DNA of 12,927 nucleotides, taken from the NCBI GenBank assembly GCA_023391185.1, contig JAEWBI010000028.1, positions 1 through 12,927 of the forward strand, written 5' to 3'. This DNA is from Bacillota bacterium (GTDB taxonomy: Bacteria; Bacillota_I; Bacilli_A; RF39; UBA660). Numbering within the stretch: position 1 is the stretch's first letter; each line of letters begins with the position of its first letter. A program made the translations under genes and the position numbers. Below the pieces are notes generated by a model. That model had not been told where the DNA came from. It did not search any database and saw only the letters and a list, made by a program, of their open reading frames with translations. This document shows positions 7,006 through 12,927 of the stretch, one piece after another.

Positions 7006-8271
7006 ATGATAGGTTTAAGACTACCAAAAAGAAAACATATGTCATTAAGTAAAAAATTAAATGCCTATACAGCTCCAGAAAAGGTTTATATACCATTAAT
7101 CAGTAGTGGTGATACCGATATAGTACCACTTGTAAAAAGGGGTGACTATATTTATAAAGGACAAGTTTTAGGAAAAAGAAAAGGAAATTTTAAAACTCCT
7201 GTTTTTTCTAGTGTAAGTGGAATAGTAAGTGATTTTAAACAGGTAGATCATCAAAACAAGAAGAAAGTTAATGCAGTTGTAATTGATAATGACTACAAAG
7301 AAAAGATAGATGCTAAGCAAGTTATTAGAAAAGATTTGAATAAGTTATCAAAAGAAGAATTCTTAGAGATATTAGAAAATTGTGGAATTATTGGTATGGG
7401 AGGAGCTGGCTTTCCAACTTATGTTAAATATAATACTGATAAGAAAATTAATACGCTTTTGGTAAATGCAGTTGAATGTGAACCATATATAACGGCTGAT
7501 TATACATTAATCAATGAAAAATGTGAAGAATTACTGGAGACAGTAGATGCAATATTAGATATCAATGATATTAATGAAGCAATTATAGCAATAAAGCAAA
7601 CTAATACTGAAATAATAGAATCTTTAAGAAAATACATGGGAAGTTATTTGAAAATTAAAATTGCTGAAGTACCAAATAGATATCCAATGGGGTGGGAAAG
7701 AACATTAATTAAACAAGTAAAGAATATTACTTATGATCGTTTACCTATTGAAAAGGGAATAGTAGTTAATAATATTTCTACCATATATGCTATAAGTCAA
7801 GCATTGAAATTTAATAAACCACTTATAGAAAGGGTTGTAACTTTTACAGGTGAGGGATTAAATAAACCACAAAACGTTTTAGTTAAAGTTGGTACTCCAG
7901 TTACGGAAATAATTAATTTTATTGGTGGCAAGAAAAAAGATACCATTATGGTAGCTGGTGGACCAATGATGGGAAATATAGCTGATGATGATTTAGTAGT
8001 TACTGCAGATTTAAACTGTGTTTTAGTTTTACCTGATAATGATCAAAAAATTAGAAAAGAATGCTTGAGATGTGGCAAATGTATAACTGTTTGTCCTGTT
8101 AAAATATGCCCTGTACTTATTAAAGATAATATTAATAAATTAGATAACCTTAAAGAATTACGCCCAGAAAGATGTATAGAATGTGGATTATGCTCATATG
8201 TATGTCCTTCAAAAATAGAATTGCGTGATTTTGTAAAAGCTGGCAAATTTAAAATTAATGAGAGGAGATAA
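7006..8271 (+). CDS. rnfC: RnfC, NADH-binding iron-sulfur subunit of the Rnf complex
   Basis: The 421-residue protein matches RnfC over its full length. It has an N-terminal barrel-sandwich-like segment (GDYIYKGQVLG, then SSVSGIVSDF) and a nucleotide-binding region similar to the flavoprotein subunit of complex I: GMGGAGFPTYVK from Gly130, then NAVECEPYITADY. Two ferredoxin-type 4Fe-4S motifs lie near the end: Cys353-356-359-363 (C-x2-C-x2-C-x3-C-P) and Cys390-393-396-400. RnfC is the peripheral cytoplasmic subunit that exchanges electrons with NAD(H), while Rnf couples ferredoxin-NAD electron transfer to Na+ or H+ movement. It opens the operon; rnfD starts four bases after its stop, with GAGGAG just upstream. 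No catalytic residue appears to be missing. Confidence 0.93.
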   Translation: MIGLRLPKRKHMSLSKKLNAYTAPEKVYIPLISSGDTDIVPLVKRGDYIYKGQVLGKRKGNFKTPVFSSVSGIVSDFKQVDHQNKKKVNAVVIDNDYKEKIDAKQVIRKDLNKLSKEEFLEILENCGIIGMGGAGFPTYVKYNTDKKINTLLVNAVECEPYITADYTLINEKCEELLETVDAILDINDINEAIIAIKQTNTEIIESLRKYMGSYLKIKIAEVPNRYPMGWERTLIKQVKNITYDRLPIEKGIVVNNISTIYAISQALKFNKPLIERVVTFTGEGLNKPQNVLVKVGTPVTEIINFIGGKKKDTIMVAGGPMMGNIADDDLVVTADLNCVLVLPDNDQKIRKECLRCGKCITVCPVKICPVLIKDNINKLDNLKELRPERCIECGLCSYVCPSKIELRDFVKAGKFKINERR

Positions 8272-8274
8272 TAT

Positions 8275-10086
8275 ATGGGACCATTTATAAGAATTAAGAA
8301 TACAACCACTAAAATGATGCTTAATGTAGTAATTGCATTATTACCAATTATATTATTTTCTTTTTATAAAAATGGAATAGTACCTTATCAAAAGGGATAC
8401 ACTGATGTTTTTGGAATGCTATATCCAATAATATTTATTATAACTGGAACACTAACTACATTTATTATAGAAACAGTATATTTAACTATATTTAATAAAG
8501 AAAAAAGCAGTTTAAAGGAAATAATAACTAGTTCATATGCTTATATGCCAGGATTATTTTTAGCTTTAGTTTTACCTATTAATACACCAATTACTGTATT
8601 AATAGTGGGATGCTTTTTTGCAACTTTTATAGGTAAAATATTATTTGGTGGATTTGGACAAAATGTTTTCAATCCGGCATTAATAGGTTGTTTATTTATC
8701 ATGAGTGCGTATGCACTTACAATAACAAATAATGGAGGTTATTTAAATAGTTATGAAGTAGATACTATAAGTTCAGCAACACCTCTTTCTAATCTTTCTA
8801 CATTAAGCGGTGTTGGAACATATAAGGAAGTTGTTGAACCATTTGGTAGTTTATGGAATTTCTTTTTTGGAACTATTCCGGGAGCAGTAGGTGAAACTAG
8901 TGCATTACTATGTCTATTAGCATTTATATATTTAACTATAACTAAGACTATTAAATGGCGAATACCTACTGTATATTTGACAACTGTTTTTGTTATGACT
9001 CTTGGTGTTGGATTATATAATGGTGTTGGTTTATGGTATCCACTTTTTGAAGTTTTAAGTGGAGGACTTATGTTTGGAGCTGTCTTTATGGCTACTGACC
9101 CAGTAACAAGTCCGGTAACAACAAAAGGGCAAATTATATATGGCCTATGTTTAGGTCTTTTAACAGTAATGTTTAGGTATCTAACTCCATATCCAGAAGG
9201 AGTATTAACAAGTATTCTAACAATGAATATGTTAGTATTTATCATTGATAAAATTGGTGTAAAGAGTAATTTTGATATAAAAAAGATATTTATACCTTTT
9301 ACTATATTATTAACTATAATAGGAATAATGACTTTTGTTATTGCAGATAAATATAATGTTGATAATACTGCAAGTGATCCTAATTTTGATATTATAGACA
9401 TTAAGCAAAATGGTAATGATATAGTTTATACTGTTACACAAAAAGGATATTCAAGTAATATAAAATTAGATATAACTATAAATAATGGAAGAATAAAAGC
9501 CGCAAATATTATAAACCAAGGTGACTCTTTCTTCAGTAAAGTAACTGATGCTAAATACATAGATAAATTATTAAGTGAGCAAGATAACTTACAAAATTGC
9601 GATACTGTAAGTGGAGCAACAATATCATCTACAGCTGTTAAAAAAGCATTTATTAATACATTAAATGATTATAATAATGATGGATATAAGAATTTTAATG
9701 GTAGTGATAAACCAGATAAAGATGAGGATAATACTAAACCTGACAATGCAGACTTTGTAATAAATTCAAAAGTGCAAATAGATGGCAAAGTTGTTTATAA
9801 TGTTAATCAAAAAAGCTTTAGTGGATTTATGAACTTAGAAATAACTATTGAAAATAATGCAGTTACCGCTATTAATATTATTAGTTTTAATGATACTTGT
9901 GTATCTAGTGCTAAAACAAATGAACACTATAACTGTCCAAGATATATGTTAGATGGTTATGTTGATGAAGTGATAGCTAATAATAACACTGATACAGTAA
10001 GTGGAGCAACTATATCATCTACTGCAATTAAAAACAGTGTTGCAAATGTTCTTAATGATTATAGAGGTATAGTTAATGAAGGATAA
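8275..10086 (+). CDS. rnfD: RnfD fused to two RnfG-type FMN-binding domains
   Basis: The 603-residue protein starts with a standard RnfD of about 335 residues. It has multiple membrane helices, FGQNVFNPALIG, the covalent FMN site DTISSATPLS (Thr169) and MATDPVTSPVTTKGQ (from residue 272). Ordinary RnfD ends soon after this. Here an added helix (about 338-358) leads to two FMN_bind domains, about residues 372-465 and 500-595, separated by an acidic Asp/Lys/Asn-rich linker. Each has the flavinylation motif DTVSGATISST, with acceptor threonines Thr449 and Thr579. FMN would be attached by an ApbE-type transferase, not present here, on the outer face of the membrane. RnfG normally supplies one such domain, so this protein probably replaces it and carries up to three covalent flavins. 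The next gene holds only an RnfG-like anchor. Confidence 0.88.
   Translation: MGPFIRIKNTTTKMMLNVVIALLPIILFSFYKNGIVPYQKGYTDVFGMLYPIIFIITGTLTTFIIETVYLTIFNKEKSSLKEIITSSYAYMPGLFLALVLPINTPITVLIVGCFFATFIGKILFGGFGQNVFNPALIGCLFIMSAYALTITNNGGYLNSYEVDTISSATPLSNLSTLSGVGTYKEVVEPFGSLWNFFFGTIPGAVGETSALLCLLAFIYLTITKTIKWRIPTVYLTTVFVMTLGVGLYNGVGLWYPLFEVLSGGLMFGAVFMATDPVTSPVTTKGQIIYGLCLGLLTVMFRYLTPYPEGVLTSILTMNMLVFIIDKIGVKSNFDIKKIFIPFTILLTIIGIMTFVIADKYNVDNTASDPNFDIIDIKQNGNDIVYTVTQKGYSSNIKLDITINNGRIKAANIINQGDSFFSKVTDAKYIDKLLSEQDNLQNCDTVSGATISSTAVKKAFINTLNDYNNDGYKNFNGSDKPDKDEDNTKPDNADFVINSKVQIDGKVVYNVNQKSFSGFMNLEITIENNAVTAINIISFNDTCVSSAKTNEHYNCPRYMLDGYVDEVIANNNTDTVSGATISSTAIKNSVANVLNDYRGIVNEG
10063..10067 (+). 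promoter_or_regulatory. Ribosome binding site of the 33-residue rnfG-position peptide
   Basis: AGAGG, inside the last codons of the rnfD-G fusion, is 8 bases before the ATG at 10076. It supports translation of the small ORF rather than its being leftover spacer. Confidence 0.5.
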
Positions 10087-10177
10087 TGTTAAAGGTATAT
10101 TAGTTCTTACTATTACAGCATTTATTTGTTCATTACTTCTATATTTAGTAATTAACTTAGTTGGAGGAAATATATGA
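10076..10177 (+). CDS. 33-residue single-helix peptide at the rnfG position (probable RnfG anchor remnant)
   Basis: ATG at 10076 opens 33 codons to a TGA at 10175-10177. The product starts MKDNVKGILVLTITAF and ends LVINLVGGNI: a short basic N-terminus and one membrane helix, which is how RnfG proteins begin. The ORF overlaps the end of the rnfD-G fusion by 11 bases and the start of rnfE by ATGA, so it fills the gap exactly. It is preceded by AGAGG. RnfG's helix would normally carry an external FMN domain; none follows here, because two such domains are attached to RnfD. It may be a retained structural helix of the complex. That it is a remnant of RnfG is inference from position and sequence style; 33 residues are too few for firm homology. 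Confidence 0.65.
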   Translation: MKDNVKGILVLTITAFICSLLLYLVINLVGGNI

Positions 10178-10815
10178 AAACAATACTTAATGGTGTCATA
10201 AAGGAAAATCCTACATTTGTATTACTTTTAGGATTATGTCCAGTACTGGCTGTTACAAAAACAGTAGAGAATGCTTACTTAATGGGCATATGTGTACTTG
10301 TAGTACTAGTGTTTTCTATGTTTGTGATTTCTTTAATAAAAAAAGTTGTAACAGATAGTGTTAGAATACCAGTTTATATATTAATTATTGGTACATTCGT
10401 AACTATTGTAGAACTATTATTAGAAGAGTATGTACCTAGTTTATATTCAGCACTTGGTATATACTTACCACTTATTGTAGTTAACTGTATAGTCTTAGGA
10501 AGAGCAATGGTAGTAGCAAGTAAGGAAAGTGTAGGAAAGAGTATACTAGACGCAATAGGTATAGGTTTAGGCTTCCTAATTTCTATAACTTTAGTTGCTT
10601 TTGTAAGAGAAATACTTAGTAGTAATACTATCACTTTTATGGATAATATTTCTTCATTCACTGGATATAGAGCAATATATAAGAATGTACTTCCTGAAAC
10701 AAGTATCTTTCCAATGACTACATTTGGAACAAGTGCTGGAGCATTTTTAACATTAGCTTTCCTAATAGCTCTTTTTAATAAAATAAAGGGAGGTAAGAAA
10801 AATGAATCTAATTAG
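10174..10815 (+). CDS. rnfE: RnfE, integral membrane subunit of the Rnf complex
   Basis: The 213-residue protein has six hydrophobic helices and family signatures: ENPTFVLLLGLCPVLAVTKT (Cys22) near the start, and LGIYLPLIVVNCIVLGRA (Cys105) in the middle. RnfE and RnfA are paralogues with opposed topology. In solved Rnf/Nqr structures, cysteines at these positions hold a membrane-embedded iron cluster between the two proteins; both are kept here. Length is typical. Its ATG overlaps the stop of the 33-residue peptide (ATGA) and it carries GGAGG immediately upstream. The last 14 bases overlap rnfA. Confidence 0.93.
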   Translation: MKTILNGVIKENPTFVLLLGLCPVLAVTKTVENAYLMGICVLVVLVFSMFVISLIKKVVTDSVRIPVYILIIGTFVTIVELLLEEYVPSLYSALGIYLPLIVVNCIVLGRAMVVASKESVGKSILDAIGIGLGFLISITLVAFVREILSSNTITFMDNISSFTGYRAIYKNVLPETSIFPMTTFGTSAGAFLTLAFLIALFNKIKGGKKNESN

Positions 10816-11371
10816 TTTATTTATTACTGGTCTTTTAACTAGTAATGTTGTTTTAAATAAATTCCTAGGAATATGTCCATTTATAGGTACAAGTAATAAA
10901 TCGAAAAATGCTATATATATGGGAATATCAGTTTCTATAGTAACAGTTATGTCGAGTATAATTACATATTTAATTTATACCTATATTTTAATACCAACCG
11001 ATACTACATATTTAAAAACAATAATGTTTATATTAGTTATTGCTTCAATGGTTCAATTACTAGAAATATTATTAAAGAGATATATGCCAAAGATACACTG
11101 TGCATTAGGTTTATATCTACCACTTATAACTACTAATTGTGCAGTACTTGGCATAACACTTTTAAATATTTCAAATGATTATAATTTTTATGAAATGTTA
11201 ATTTATAGTGTTTCTGCTAGTTTAGGATTTACATTAGTAATTTATATCTTTTCTACAATAAGGGAACGTATAGAAATTAATGATGTTCCAGAAAGTTTCA
11301 AAGGAATACCAATAGCACTTATAACTGCGGCTATTATGGCGTTAATATTTGCTAGATATACAGGTATATGA
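10802..11371 (+). CDS. rnfA: RnfA, integral membrane subunit of the Rnf complex
   Basis: The 189-residue protein has six hydrophobic segments and the RnfA signatures LNKFLGICPFIGTS (Cys25) and LGLYLPLITTNCAVLG (Cys113). These two cysteines pair with Cys22 and Cys105 of RnfE to hold the inter-subunit cluster, as known for the family. The start is preceded by GGAGG within the end of rnfE. The stop TGA overlaps the ATG of the next small ORF (ATGA at 11368-11371). Length and motifs are intact. Confidence 0.93.
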   Translation: MNLISLFITGLLTSNVVLNKFLGICPFIGTSNKSKNAIYMGISVSIVTVMSSIITYLIYTYILIPTDTTYLKTIMFILVIASMVQLLEILLKRYMPKIHCALGLYLPLITTNCAVLGITLLNISNDYNFYEMLIYSVSASLGFTLVIYIFSTIRERIEINDVPESFKGIPIALITAAIMALIFARYTGI

Positions 11372-11496
11372 TAGCTTATATAGTATTAGTTTTATTATTT
11401 GTATTACTATTAATATTATCTAAAAAATCAGACATTAATACTAGCAATCACTGTGAAAATTGTAATACATGTTCAAAGAAAGGAAAATGTGAATAA
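11368..11496 (+). CDS. 42-residue membrane peptide with C-x2-C-x2-C-x5-C tail, between rnfA and rnfB
   Basis: ATG at 11368 overlaps the rnfA stop (ATGA) and 42 codons run to TAA at 11494-11496, whose last base is the first of the rnfB ATG. The product is a helix, MIAYIVLVLLFVLLLILS, then KK, then a soluble tail HCENCNTCSKKGKCE with Cys29, 32, 35 and 41. By the positive-inside rule the tail faces the cytoplasm. The cysteine spacing resembles part of a 4Fe-4S site but lacks the usual x3-C-P ending, so the ligand could be iron-sulfur, iron or zinc. Short Cys-tailed helix proteins occur beside FeoB, and this has a similar build. Here the tight coupling on both sides, beside an RnfB without ferredoxin domains, suggests a role in the Rnf complex. 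That role is inference. Confidence 0.7.
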   Translation: MIAYIVLVLLFVLLLILSKKSDINTSNHCENCNTCSKKGKCE

Positions 11497-11759
11497 TGAG
11501 TGGAATAATCATACTTACATTAACATCCTTTATAATTAGTATTATACTTGTTACAGTATACAGTAAGCTTAAAAAACAAGATGAAGAGATACACGAAATA
11601 TTAAAACATCTTCCTGGTGTAAATTGCAGTTTATGTGGCCATGGTACATGTGAAGGAATGGCTAATGCCATGTTACAAGATAAAGAACAGTACAAAAAAT
11701 GTAAAATTCTTCGTGGTAATAAATTAGAGGAAATGAAGGAATTTTTAAGTAGGGAGTGA
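11496..11759 (+). CDS. rnfB: Truncated RnfB: membrane anchor and Fe-S domain only
   Basis: The 87-residue protein begins with one helix (MSGIIILTLTSFIISIILV), then a charged linker. The RnfB Fe-S domain follows: EILKHLPGVNCSLCGHGTCE with Cys44, 47, 52 and 69, in the C-x2-C-x4-C-x16-C spacing typical of RnfB. It then ends at FLSRE and TGA. RnfB in other bacteria is about 180-330 residues because two or more ferredoxin-type 4Fe-4S modules follow this domain; these receive electrons from ferredoxin. None is encoded in any frame before the next gene, which starts four bases later, so this is not a simple frameshift. The Gly/Pro pattern G-Y-P-G is altered to G-H-G-T. Identity is well supported by motif and order; how ferredoxin docks is unclear. 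Confidence 0.83.
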   Translation: MSGIIILTLTSFIISIILVTVYSKLKKQDEEIHEILKHLPGVNCSLCGHGTCEGMANAMLQDKEQYKKCKILRGNKLEEMKEFLSRE

Positions 11760-11763
11760 GACT

Positions 11764-12177
11764 ATGCCAAAGTATGTATGTGATAAATGTTCGAGAGAAT
11801 ATATGGGGAACTTTTGTCCAAATTGCGGAGATAAAAGAACAAATAAAGATGAAGAGGAAATGACTGACGCAGAAATAATAGTTGATATGTTAGAGGAAAC
11901 TAAAGAAAGTCTATCTAAAAAGATAAAATCAATAAGTAAAAGAAGAATTATGGGAATTGTTCTTCTACTTATTGCTACATTACTATTTTTTCTAGCAATG
12001 TATCAGAAAAATGCTTATTATAATGACGGAAATAAAAAGGTTAATGCTTATGTTGAAGAAGATATATATAATTACTTAATAAACTCAAATTATTTTATTG
12101 GTTATATGTCTTTATCTGGGGCATTTGTAATAAGTGGTATTTTAGTAATTATATTAGAACCAAAAAAGAGAAATTAG
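11764..12177 (+). CDS. Membrane protein with N-terminal zinc ribbon, last gene of the Rnf operon
   Basis: The 137-residue protein starts with a small metal-binding ribbon, VCDKCSREYMGNFCPNCG (Cys6, 9, 18 and 21, C-x2-C-x8-C-x2-C). An acidic linker (DEEEMTDAE) and a short amphipathic or coiled segment follow. Two membrane helices come at about residues 61-80 and 109-132, with a roughly 28-residue loop between them. The ribbon would face the cytoplasm. It starts four bases after the rnfB stop, with AGGGAG inside the end of rnfB, so it is almost certainly co-expressed. No family beyond the zinc-ribbon class is recognised. A rubredoxin-like iron site is conceivable, but the short spacing fits a structural zinc site better. 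Confidence 0.75.
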   Translation: MPKYVCDKCSREYMGNFCPNCGDKRTNKDEEEMTDAEIIVDMLEETKESLSKKIKSISKRRIMGIVLLLIATLLFFLAMYQKNAYYNDGNKKVNAYVEEDIYNYLINSNYFIGYMSLSGAFVISGILVIILEPKKRN

Positions 12178-12259
12178 ATTATAATACCTTTAAAGTAGAT
12201 ATTAAATAAAAAGCAGAAATGTTATAATTTATTTAATGAAACTTTGGAGGTATTTTTTT
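12178..12259 (+). other. Junction between the Rnf operon and the insertion sequence
   Basis: The stretch has no ORF. It contains a TATAAT (12223-12228) without a good -35, and a ribosome binding site GGAGG (12246-12250) nine bases before the ATG at 12260. That site is why 12260 is preferred over the in-frame ATG at 12236. No intrinsic terminator with a T run is visible for the Rnf operon. The left end of the insertion sequence must lie here, but its inverted repeat cannot be set without the right end. Confidence 0.5.
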
Positions 12260-12523
12260 ATGAATAAAAATAAAAAATGGACATTGAAAGAAAAAGAGAA
12301 AATCGTTAAGGAACATTTGAATGGTTTGACAATTAATCAATTAAGAGAAAAATATAATATAAAATCAACTGGAACAATAACTGGCTGGAAAAATAAATAT
12401 CTAAAAGGTGAATTAATTGAAAAAATAAAAGGAAGAAAAAAATATAATAAAGATGTGGAATATGAAATCCTAAAAAAATCTTATGCTCTTCTAATGGAAA
12501 TCCGCAACAAGCCTCGAGAATAG
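12260..12523 (+). CDS. IS3-family transposase OrfA (DNA-binding subunit)
   Basis: The 87-residue basic protein begins MNKNKKWTLKEKEKIVKEHL, continues NGLTINQLREKYNI and GTITGWKNKYLKGE, a helix-turn-helix of the transposase 8 / IS3 OrfA type, and ends NKPRE at TAG 12521-12523. It recognises the element's ends. OrfA usually runs about 85-105 residues with a leucine-zipper-like tail; here the tail is short and the C-terminal part overlaps the OrfB frame. The start at 12260 is fixed by GGAGG. It also supplies the N-terminus of the OrfAB fusion transposase. Confidence 0.82.
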   Translation: MNKNKKWTLKEKEKIVKEHLNGLTINQLREKYNIKSTGTITGWKNKYLKGELIEKIKGRKKYNKDVEYEILKKSYALLMEIRNKPRE

Positions 12524-12927
12524 AAAAATATCAAATTATTGATGTATTAAAAAATGAATATCCTATTACTATAGTTTGTAAGACCTTAAATATTAATTAT
12601 AAAAGCTATAATAAATGGGTAAATACTGGAAAGAATAAATTTAACAATTATAATAAAAATATAGAGAAAATAATATTAGAAGAGCATATAAAAACAAAAC
12701 AAGTATATGGAACAATAAGACTTAAACATCAAATAGAAAATCAGCATGGAATAATACTTAATCATAAATTAATAAGAAGGTATAAACAGAATTTAGGATT
12801 AATAACTATTACAAGAAGAAAAAGACCATTATTTTATAGAAGTCAAAAGAAAAGAAACTACCATTTAGCAGTTTCTAATCAAATAAATAATAACTTTACA
12901 TCTTACAAAAGATACAACAAATTATCA
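12466..12927 (+). CDS. IS3-family transposase OrfB, 3' end outside window, expressed by -1 frameshift
   Basis: The -1 frame relative to OrfA opens after a TGA at 12463-12465 and stays open for 154 codons to the window edge. It encodes EKYQIIDVLKNEYPITIVCK (an HTH region), a basic linker, the OrfB hallmark VYGTIRLKHQI with HKLIRRYKQNLGL, and NNNFTSYKRYNKLS. That last stretch lines up with the segment just before the W-x-T-D-I-T-Y of the DDE integrase core. No ATG, GTG or TTG occurs in this frame in the window, so translation must enter by frameshifting from OrfA or by a rare start. The catalytic residues lie outside the window. Confidence 0.8.
12472..12478 (+). promoter_or_regulatory. Probable programmed -1 frameshift site (A7)
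   Basis: Seven A follow CCT, read by OrfA as CTA AAA AAA TCT. Slipping back one base moves translation into OrfB. The frame limits (OrfB opens at 12466, OrfA stops at 12521) allow only this homopolymer; the longer A runs upstream lie before the OrfB frame opens. A7 and A6G are the usual slippery sites of IS3-family elements. No strong downstream stem-loop was seen. Confidence 0.7.

Larger units (their letters stand above)
12223..12927 (+). mobile_element. IS3-family insertion sequence, left part
   Basis: Two overlapping reading frames, a short helix-turn-helix OrfA and the N-terminal part of an integrase-type OrfB in the -1 frame, identify an IS3-family element. The left boundary is approximate (between 12178 and 12259), and the right end with the catalytic DDE core lies beyond the window. 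Whether the element is intact cannot be judged. Confidence 0.8.

Noticed and set aside
8751..9401. 216-codon open frame on the minus strand opposite rnfD
   Set aside because: It lies antisense to conserved RnfD sequence, has no family resemblance, and is explained as a shadow of codon bias.
9601..10030. Near-identical 20-30 base strings around the two SGAT motifs as a recombination or attachment site
   Set aside because: They encode the same flavinylation motif in two homologous domains and are explained by domain duplication.
11759..11800. Frameshift or premature stop cutting off RnfB's ferredoxin domains
   Set aside because: None of the three forward frames after 11759 encodes C-x2-C-x2-C-x3-C-P; the sequence is instead a good zinc-ribbon gene with its own Shine-Dalgarno.
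12178..12204. Possible terminator hairpin after the Rnf operon (TAATA...TATTA around CTTTAAAG)
   Set aside because: The stem is five A/T pairs, interrupted, and not followed by a T run.

Overview
The window reads as chromosome from a very AT-rich, low-GC Gram-positive bacterium. TGA is used as a normal stop codon (large adhesin, rnfA, rnfB), so this is not the mycoplasma code. A spoVID-like gene followed by a ysxE-like gene is a Bacilli-type sporulation pairing. BspA-like leucine-rich-repeat surface proteins and an Rnf complex suggest an anaerobic, probably gut-dwelling relative such as an uncultured RF39/Erysipelotrichales-like lineage. That placement is inference; no taxonomic marker gene is present.

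Layout. Positions 1-79 hold the last 18 codons of an unknown gene and a strong terminator. Positions 105-1758 are a translationally coupled pair, a short SpoVID-like LysM spore protein and a YsxE/CotS-like coat protein. A small Phe/Trp-rich membrane ORF on the minus strand (1902-1723) overlaps the pair's tail. Positions 2039-6937 hold two tandem paralogues, 283 and 1313 residues. Both have a prepilin-like N-terminus, a two-cysteine module and LRR_5 repeats; the larger one ends in a glycine-rich domain of the ALK/LTK type. Each appears to have its own promoter. Positions 7006-12177 are an Rnf-type operon. Positions 12260 to the end are the left part of an IS3-family element, cut by the window edge.

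The most unusual region is the Rnf operon. Canonical order is C-D-G-E-A-B. Here RnfD carries two FMN-binding domains at its C-terminus. The rnfG position holds only a 33-residue single-helix peptide with its own ribosome binding site, overlapping rnfD and rnfE. Between rnfA and rnfB lies a 42-residue single-helix peptide with a four-cysteine tail, overlapping both neighbours. RnfB is reduced to its membrane anchor and Fe-S domain (87 residues), with no ferredoxin modules. A membrane zinc-ribbon protein follows four bases later. Together these look like a rearranged, minimal Rnf, with the flavin carrier moved onto RnfD and RnfB's electron-entry part lost or replaced by small proteins. The two short ORFs are easily missed by gene callers.

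Transcription signals are compact. Three terminator-like hairpins sit directly against, or overlap, the predicted promoter of the next gene (around 1950-1995, 2892-2945 and 6938-6980). There is no stretch over 300 bases without a gene; the longest gap (1759-2038) holds the minus-strand small ORF, a terminator and a promoter.
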